DNA from: Flavobacterium psychrophilum
GTDB lineage: Bacteria > Bacteroidota > Bacteroidia > Flavobacteriales > Flavobacteriaceae
NCBI GenBank assembly: GCA_945874225.1
Contig: CAMCFT010000032.1
Span: 1-33,554 of the forward strand
DNA: 33,554 nt
Direction: 5' to 3'
This document shows, one piece after another, positions 32,626 to 33,554 of the stretch (positions are counted from its first letter, which is position 1; each line of letters begins with the position of its first letter). The position numbers and the translations under genes were made by a program. The notes under the pieces were generated by a model. It had not been told where the DNA came from, did not search any database, and was given only the letters and a program-made list of their open reading frames with translations.

Positions 32626-33554
32626 TGGCGAATTCCATCCTGTTCCTGATTTTAATAATTTATATTTTATATATCACGAATTCTTATTATGTAAGACGAG
32701 TAGGGGTTCAGAAGTTGCTTTTAATAGTGCTTTTTATAGTCCATTTTGCGGGCATGGGATTCGCATATAAAAATACCATTGACTTTCCCGTAAATGATGC
32801 TTTTTCTTTTTATGAAATTGCTGGAAATGCGAATTCGTGGATATCACTTTTTGGATTAGGGACCTCATTTATGGTTTTTTTAATTTATCCTTTAGTTCAA
32901 GCTGGAGTGAGCTTATTTGTCCTTTTTTTACTTTTTGCGACAATTAGTTATCAATGTTTTTTGTGGTATTTTGATCAGATGTCCGGGCATTATACAAAAA
33001 GTCTCGTTTTTAAGGGAATTCCGCTAATACAATTGCTTTTTTTGATACCTTCGCTGCATTATTGGACCGGTTTTTTGGGAAAAGATGTTTTGGTTTTCTT
33101 TTTTTTGACTTATTTATTGTTTGAATTTAAAAATAAATCTAAAGTACATTTTTTACACATTATTGTTTTAATAGCATTCATACTTCTAAGGCCTCATGTT
33201 TTTTTAGCTACAATGGTGGCTTTTGCTACTTATTGTCTTACTCAAAAGAATATCTCAAAAAGCATAAAAATAAAGTTGTCGATTCTGTGTTTGACTATTA
33301 TGGCTATTTCGGTTCCCATATTAATGTTTTTTGCTCATATGAAAACCTTGACTTTTGAAAGTATTTCGCAAAAATTCTATGAATTCAATGATTATGCTAA
33401 GCAAAGTGGAAGTGGTATTAGTTTAATTGAGACTTCTTATCTGGAACGAATTTGGCTGCTCTTATTCAGGCCTTTGTTTTATGGTGCAAAGACGAACTAC
33501 CAATATATTATTTCTTTTGAAAACAGCATTGTATTTATTTTTTTTATTTTTATT
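32625..33554 (+). CDS. Polytopic membrane protein, Wzy/EpsG-like, partial (cut by window end)
   Basis: It runs open for 310 codons to the end of the window. Its ATG shares one base with the stop of the amidotransferase gene (TAATG), so the two are translationally coupled. It is very hydrophobic, with at least seven predicted membrane segments. Between them is a stretch containing FLIPSLHYWTGFLGKDVLVF. That Pro-Ser-x-x-Tyr-Trp-x-x-x-x-GKD pattern occurs, as I recall, in EpsG-like polymerases and related membrane proteins of glycan loci. A second polymerase or an acyl or glycosyl transferase is possible; the C-terminus is missing. Confidence 0.65.
   Translation, partial: MANSILFLILIIYILYITNSYYVRRVGVQKLLLIVLFIVHFAGMGFAYKNTIDFPVNDAFSFYEIAGNANSWISLFGLGTSFMVFLIYPLVQAGVSLFVLFLLFATISYQCFLWYFDQMSGHYTKSLVFKGIPLIQLLFLIPSLHYWTGFLGKDVLVFFFLTYLLFEFKNKSKVHFLHIIVLIAFILLRPHVFLATMVAFATYCLTQKNISKSIKIKLSILCLTIMAISVPILMFFAHMKTLTFESISQKFYEFNDYAKQSGSGISLIETSYLERIWLLLFRPLFYGAKTNYQYIISFENSIVFIFFIFI

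Overview
The window is a polysaccharide (capsule, exopolysaccharide or O-antigen type) biosynthesis and export locus. It most likely comes from a Flavobacterium-like member of the Bacteroidota. Supporting signs are AT-rich DNA, several matches to the Bacteroidota -7 promoter element TAnnTTTG, a type IX secretion sorting domain, a NusG-like UpxY-type antiterminator, and BY-kinases with Gly-Tyr tails. All convincing genes are on the + strand. I saw no tRNA, rRNA, CRISPR array or intact insertion sequence.

Layout. (1) 1-4134: a tandemly duplicated polyprenyl-phosphate sugar-phosphotransferase gene, each copy with its own conserved promoter and leader, then a third, short transferase. (2) 4284-7492: export pair wza-wzc. 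(3) 7491-7799: a strong terminator and three ~75-bp hairpin repeats. (4) 7826-8443: housekeeping recR. (5) 8649-12924: a second wza-wzc pair with a WbpP-type UDP-HexNAc 4-epimerase. (6) 13082-17209: precursor genes, namely an animal-type UDP-glucose dehydrogenase, a TviB/WbpO-type UDP-HexNAc dehydrogenase and RmlB. (7) 17371-21764: upxY, a structured noncoding element, a long SLBB exporter and a kinase-less Wzz. (8) 21892-33554: a more AT-rich unit-specific cassette with Wzx, Wzy, a methyltransferase, two secreted proteins (one with a T9SS tail, one tail-fibre-like), GT2, GT4, an AsnB-type amidotransferase and a membrane protein cut by the window end.

How the genes work together (inference from families). 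The priming transferases load a sugar phosphate on undecaprenyl phosphate. The glycosyltransferases extend the unit from UDP-GlcA, UDP-GalNAc/GalNAcA and possibly dTDP-rhamnose. The AsnB homologue may amidate a uronic acid. Wzx flips the unit, Wzy polymerises it, Wzz/Wzc set chain length and Wza-type channels export it. There are three export/co-polymerase modules in one locus, two with kinase domains and one without.

The most unusual signal is in the gaps. Many of them, including the run of gaps from 12924 to 18109, hold degenerate tandem repeats with a strict 7-bp period (GTTnTnn, GAGAAAA, AAAACTG, CGACAAC and others). There are also MITE-like inverted repeats and a ~130-bp multi-stem element downstream of upxY.
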